From: Bacteroidales bacterium UBA2632
GTDB lineage: Bacteria > Bacteroidota > Bacteroidia > Bacteroidales > Dysgonomonadaceae
DNA length: 6,267 nucleotides
Direction: 5' to 3'
Assembly (NCBI GenBank): GCA_002359825.1
Contig: DENY01000005.1
Coordinates: forward strand, 1 to 6,267
Positions within the stretch are counted from its first letter, which is position 1. Each line of letters begins with the position of its first letter. Positions 5,852 through 6,267 of this stretch are shown one piece after another. The notes beneath the pieces were generated by a model. The model saw only the letters and a list, made by a program, of their open reading frames with translations. It did not search any database and was not told the origin of the DNA. The position numbers and the translations under genes are program-made.

Positions 5852-6267
5852 ATGGATATTTCTCAACTAATAAGTGCAATAGATCCTCTCGAGTTTGTAG
5901 GCCTCATTATTGGTCTTTTATACCTCTACTTAGAGTATAAAGCCAATATATGGTTATGGCCAGTAGGCGTAATTATGCCATTGGTCTACATCGTTATTTT
6001 TTATCAAAGTAAGTTTTACGCTGATATGGGTATCTATATCTACTATTTCTTTGTCAGTATCTATGGGTGGTATATATGGTCCAAATCTTTAAAGCAAACA
6101 GATGAAATCATGATATCGCATCTTCCACGAAGATACTTGGTAAAATTAGCAACGATATTTTTGATAACATTCGCAGTTATAGCATATGTACTTATCCGTT
6201 TCACAGATAGTCCTGTTCCATATGGAGATAGTTTTACAACATCACTCAGCATTTTGGCAATGTGGAT
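5852..6267 (+). CDS. pnuT: PnuC/PnuT-family thiamine transporter, 3' end outside the window
   Basis: The first 138 residues are present and the frame runs open off the right edge. The translation is highly hydrophobic, with membrane segments near 13-28, 33-50, 60-77 and 96-116. It carries PnuC-family signatures: QSKFYADMGIYIYYFFVSIY (52-71), the YGWYIW motif (71-76), and DSFTTSLSILAMW (126-138), the start of the conserved second half. Family members are facilitators for vitamin precursors: PnuC takes nicotinamide riboside and PnuT takes thiamine, which is trapped inside by phosphorylation. Position behind a TPP riboswitch and thiamine-type receptor favours PnuT. ATG 5852 is chosen because it is the first start after the receptor stop, 20 bases away, and gives the normal short N-terminus (MDISQLISAIDPLEFVGLII). 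It is almost certainly cotranscribed with the receptor. The full protein would be roughly 190-200 residues. Confidence 0.9.
   Translation, partial: MDISQLISAIDPLEFVGLIIGLLYLYLEYKANIWLWPVGVIMPLVYIVIFYQSKFYADMGIYIYYFFVSIYGWYIWSKSLKQTDEIMISHLPRRYLVKLATIFLITFAVIAYVLIRFTDSPVPYGDSFTTSLSILAMW

Noticed and set aside
5604..5879. Minus-strand open frame of 91 codons across the receptor 3' end and the start of the transporter
   Set aside because: It lies opposite two well-supported genes, spans their junction, and its translation resembles no known family.
6061..6252. Minus-strand open frame of 63 codons at the right edge
   Set aside because: It is antisense to the PnuT-like gene, whose plus-strand translation shows clear family motifs.

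Overview
The window looks like a chromosomal segment of a Bacteroidota bacterium, probably Bacteroidales. The evidence is low GC content, A-rich gene starts without Shine-Dalgarno sequences, a Bacteroidetes-type -7 box (TATCTTTG) and the gene content: a TonB-dependent receptor, a lipoprotein with a QKDN motif after the cysteine, and a DUF3267 protein. This assignment is inferred from sequence style, not from a database match.

Left part (1-2567, minus strand). A 277-base stretch with no recognisable gene is followed by a probable two-gene operon read leftwards. The first gene encodes a lipoprotein of the PQQ-dependent glucose/sorbosone dehydrogenase family (2567 to 1290). Only 28 bases later comes an aldo/keto reductase with a Tat-like export signal (1261 to 278). 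Both look exported and redox-active on sugars or other carbonyl compounds. Their substrates cannot be read from the sequence.

Middle (2568-3367). A 206-base divergent intergenic region separates that operon from a rightward gene for a small multi-pass membrane protein with an HExxH motif (DUF3267 family, putative zincin peptidase).

Right part (3368-6267, plus strand). This is a thiamine-uptake operon. A -7 box lies directly before a well-conserved TPP riboswitch aptamer. The aptamer is followed by a hairpin with a T-run (probable transcription terminator), a 747-residue TonB-dependent outer-membrane receptor and, 20 bases later, a PnuC/PnuT-type inner-membrane transporter cut off by the window edge. 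Together they would carry thiamine or a derivative across the outer and then the inner membrane, with expression switched off when TPP is plentiful. A thiamine pyrophosphokinase gene might follow beyond the right edge, but that is not visible here.

No wholly new system is apparent. The most unusual part is the 110-base leader between aptamer and receptor. Its terminator hairpin is also the start of a 22-codon, signal-peptide-like ORF, and a 13-base sequence covering that ORF's start is repeated at the true receptor start.
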